This document shows, one piece after another, positions 42,265 to 42,830 of a DNA stretch of 42,830 bases. Position numbers and translations under genes: made by a program. Each line of letters starts with the position of its first letter. Positions within the stretch are counted from its first letter, which is position 1. The DNA is from JBGQOJ01 sp052119585 (lineage in GTDB: Bacteria; Pseudomonadota; Alphaproteobacteria; Rhodobacterales; Rhodobacteraceae), in assembly GCF_052119585.1 (NCBI RefSeq), contig NZ_JBGQOJ010000026.1, forward strand, positions 1 to 42,830, read 5' to 3'. A model generated the notes under the pieces. The model did no database searches and had not been told where the DNA came from. It was given only the letters and a program-made list of their open reading frames with translations.

Positions 42265-42427
42265 GCGGGATGGTAGATTCCCAAGTGGCTTCGCCCGGTG
42301 AATTTTAAGGTTTTTGTCACGAAACGGTCCCAGAGGGCTGGGTTCATGGATCACGTGCGAAGCTGTGAAGTGGTCCTGCCTTTCTGGATGGGTTTGCGGC
42401 TCAGCTAAGATGCATCTGGGTTAGGTT
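42265..42427. other. spacer leading into IS3 remnant
   Basis: No gene is visible. TGAAGTGGTCC at 42366-42376 could be the right terminal repeat of the adjoining IS3-family element, since it begins TGAA and precedes the transposase end by 52 bp, but the opposite end is not in the window for comparison. Confidence 0.35.
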
Positions 42428-42748
42428 TCATGCCGCTTGGTTCATCATCTGCGTTGCGCCAAAGTGTGCGTCGTCGGGCGTCTGTTTATCAAGCGCGGTG
42501 TGGGGCCGCGCGGCGTTGTCGAACCCGATTCAGGTGTCGATGATCCGTTTGGCTTGGAACCCGTCGTGCAATTCGTGCAGATAGACGGCCTCCTGTTTGA
42601 GCGATCGCCACAGTCGCTCGATGAAGATGTTGTCGAGATACCTGCCGCGACTGTCCATCGAGATTTTGATCTTGGCGTCATCCGGAGTCTGGATCAATAC
42701 ATCATCGAAAGCATCGAGGAGGCGCAAGATCACGCCACGCACTGGCAA
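42428..42748 (-). pseudogene. IS3-family OrfB transposase, C-terminal remnant with in-frame stop
   Basis: On the minus strand the frame contains ISMDSRGRYLDNIFIERLWR, then SLKQEAVYLHELHDGF, the C-terminal DDE-domain signature of IS3-family OrfB with the third acidic residue in NIFIERLWR. It stops at TGA (42530-42532) where the family has Trp (DT-W-IGF), then continues in frame as IGFDNAARPHTALDKQTPDD to a natural stop at 42428. The N-terminal two thirds and first DDE residues are not recognisable upstream, so the element is both truncated and interrupted. Confidence 0.82.
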
Positions 42749-42785
42749 TGGGTGAGCTATGCTTGAATTTGGGTGACGCGCATCA

Positions 42786-42830
42786 TCAGGCGGCGCGGTT
42801 TTCGGTGTCGTTGGTCACTTCGACACCGTC
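42786..42830 (-). CDS. C-terminal end of an unidentified frame running off the window
   Basis: The minus strand reads DGVEVTNDTENRAA then stop at 42786-42788, entering from beyond the window edge. It may be the tail of a gene or of another mobile-element protein. I do not recognise it, and 14 residues are too few to assign. Confidence 0.25.
   Translation of the reverse strand, partial: DGVEVTNDTENRAA

Noticed and set aside
42265..42273. GCGGGATGG identical to the 5' end of the tRNA, considered as an attachment repeat
   Set aside because: Only nine bases, from the 5' rather than the 3' end of the tRNA, so chance is more likely than an att site.

Overview
The window looks like an accessory catabolic region from a GC-rich alphaproteobacterium, most likely Rhodobacteraceae (Roseobacter-type). 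This rests on the gene families (TRAP and tripartite tricarboxylate transporters, GcvA-like LysR, DUF1028, NDP-forming acyl-CoA synthetases), the dense ATGA-coupled operons and the initiator-tRNA sequence. It is bounded by an initiator tRNA-Met plus nested insertion-sequence remnants on the left and a decayed IS3-family transposase on the right, which suggests a mobile or much-rearranged catabolic island. Assignments come from reading translated sequences and motifs; no database search was possible.

Layout: (1) 1-522, tRNA-fMet, then an IS6-like fragment apparently interrupted by an IS3-like fragment. (2) 724-4553, a three-subunit molybdenum hydroxylase (FAD, 2Fe-2S and Mo subunits) followed by a MoaD/ThiS-like sulfur-carrier protein ending in Gly-Gly. 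(3) 5216-13912, a GntR/FCD regulator with a complete Dpp-type ABC importer, a signal-peptide-less gamma-glutamyltransferase-like Ntn hydrolase and a DUF1028 protein: a peptide or amide uptake and cleavage unit. (4) 14244-31055, a LysR regulator and a long co-directional cluster: TRAP transporter (P-Q-M), GST-like protein, carboxymuconolactone-decarboxylase-like protein, LigI-like lactonase, SDR, class III CoA-transferase, PcaF-like thiolase, acyl-CoA dehydrogenase, and a fused hydratase/3-hydroxyacyl-CoA dehydrogenase flanked by two NDP-forming acyl-CoA synthetases. (5) 31062-34663, a hotdog thioesterase (minus) divergent from a TctB-TctA-TctC transporter. (6) 34713-36807, a D-2-hydroxyacid dehydrogenase and an AbrB-family membrane protein (minus). 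(7) 36929-42264, a second LysR, SDR, MmgE/PrpD protein, PaaG-like crotonase and PrpF/LigU-like isomerase. (8) 42265-42830, IS3-family remnant.

Inferred joint function: carboxylates enter through TRAP and TctABC; a lactonase and SDR prepare the substrate; a CoA-transferase or acyl-CoA ligase activates it; and an acyl-CoA dehydrogenase, hydratase/dehydrogenase and beta-ketoadipyl-CoA-type thiolase carry it through beta-oxidation. A LigI-like lactonase, a PrpF/LigU-like isomerase, a PrpD-like dehydratase and a tricarboxylate-type transporter in one window point to an unsaturated di- or tricarboxylate, perhaps from a pyrone, lactone or aromatic source. No known pathway matches the full gene set, so the substrate is unassigned. 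The most unusual points are this unassigned pathway, changed catalytic signatures in several enzymes (GGT-like, acyl-CoA dehydrogenase, CMD, crotonase), a 20-base split motif shared by two promoters, and a convergent terminator built from the last codons of two genes.
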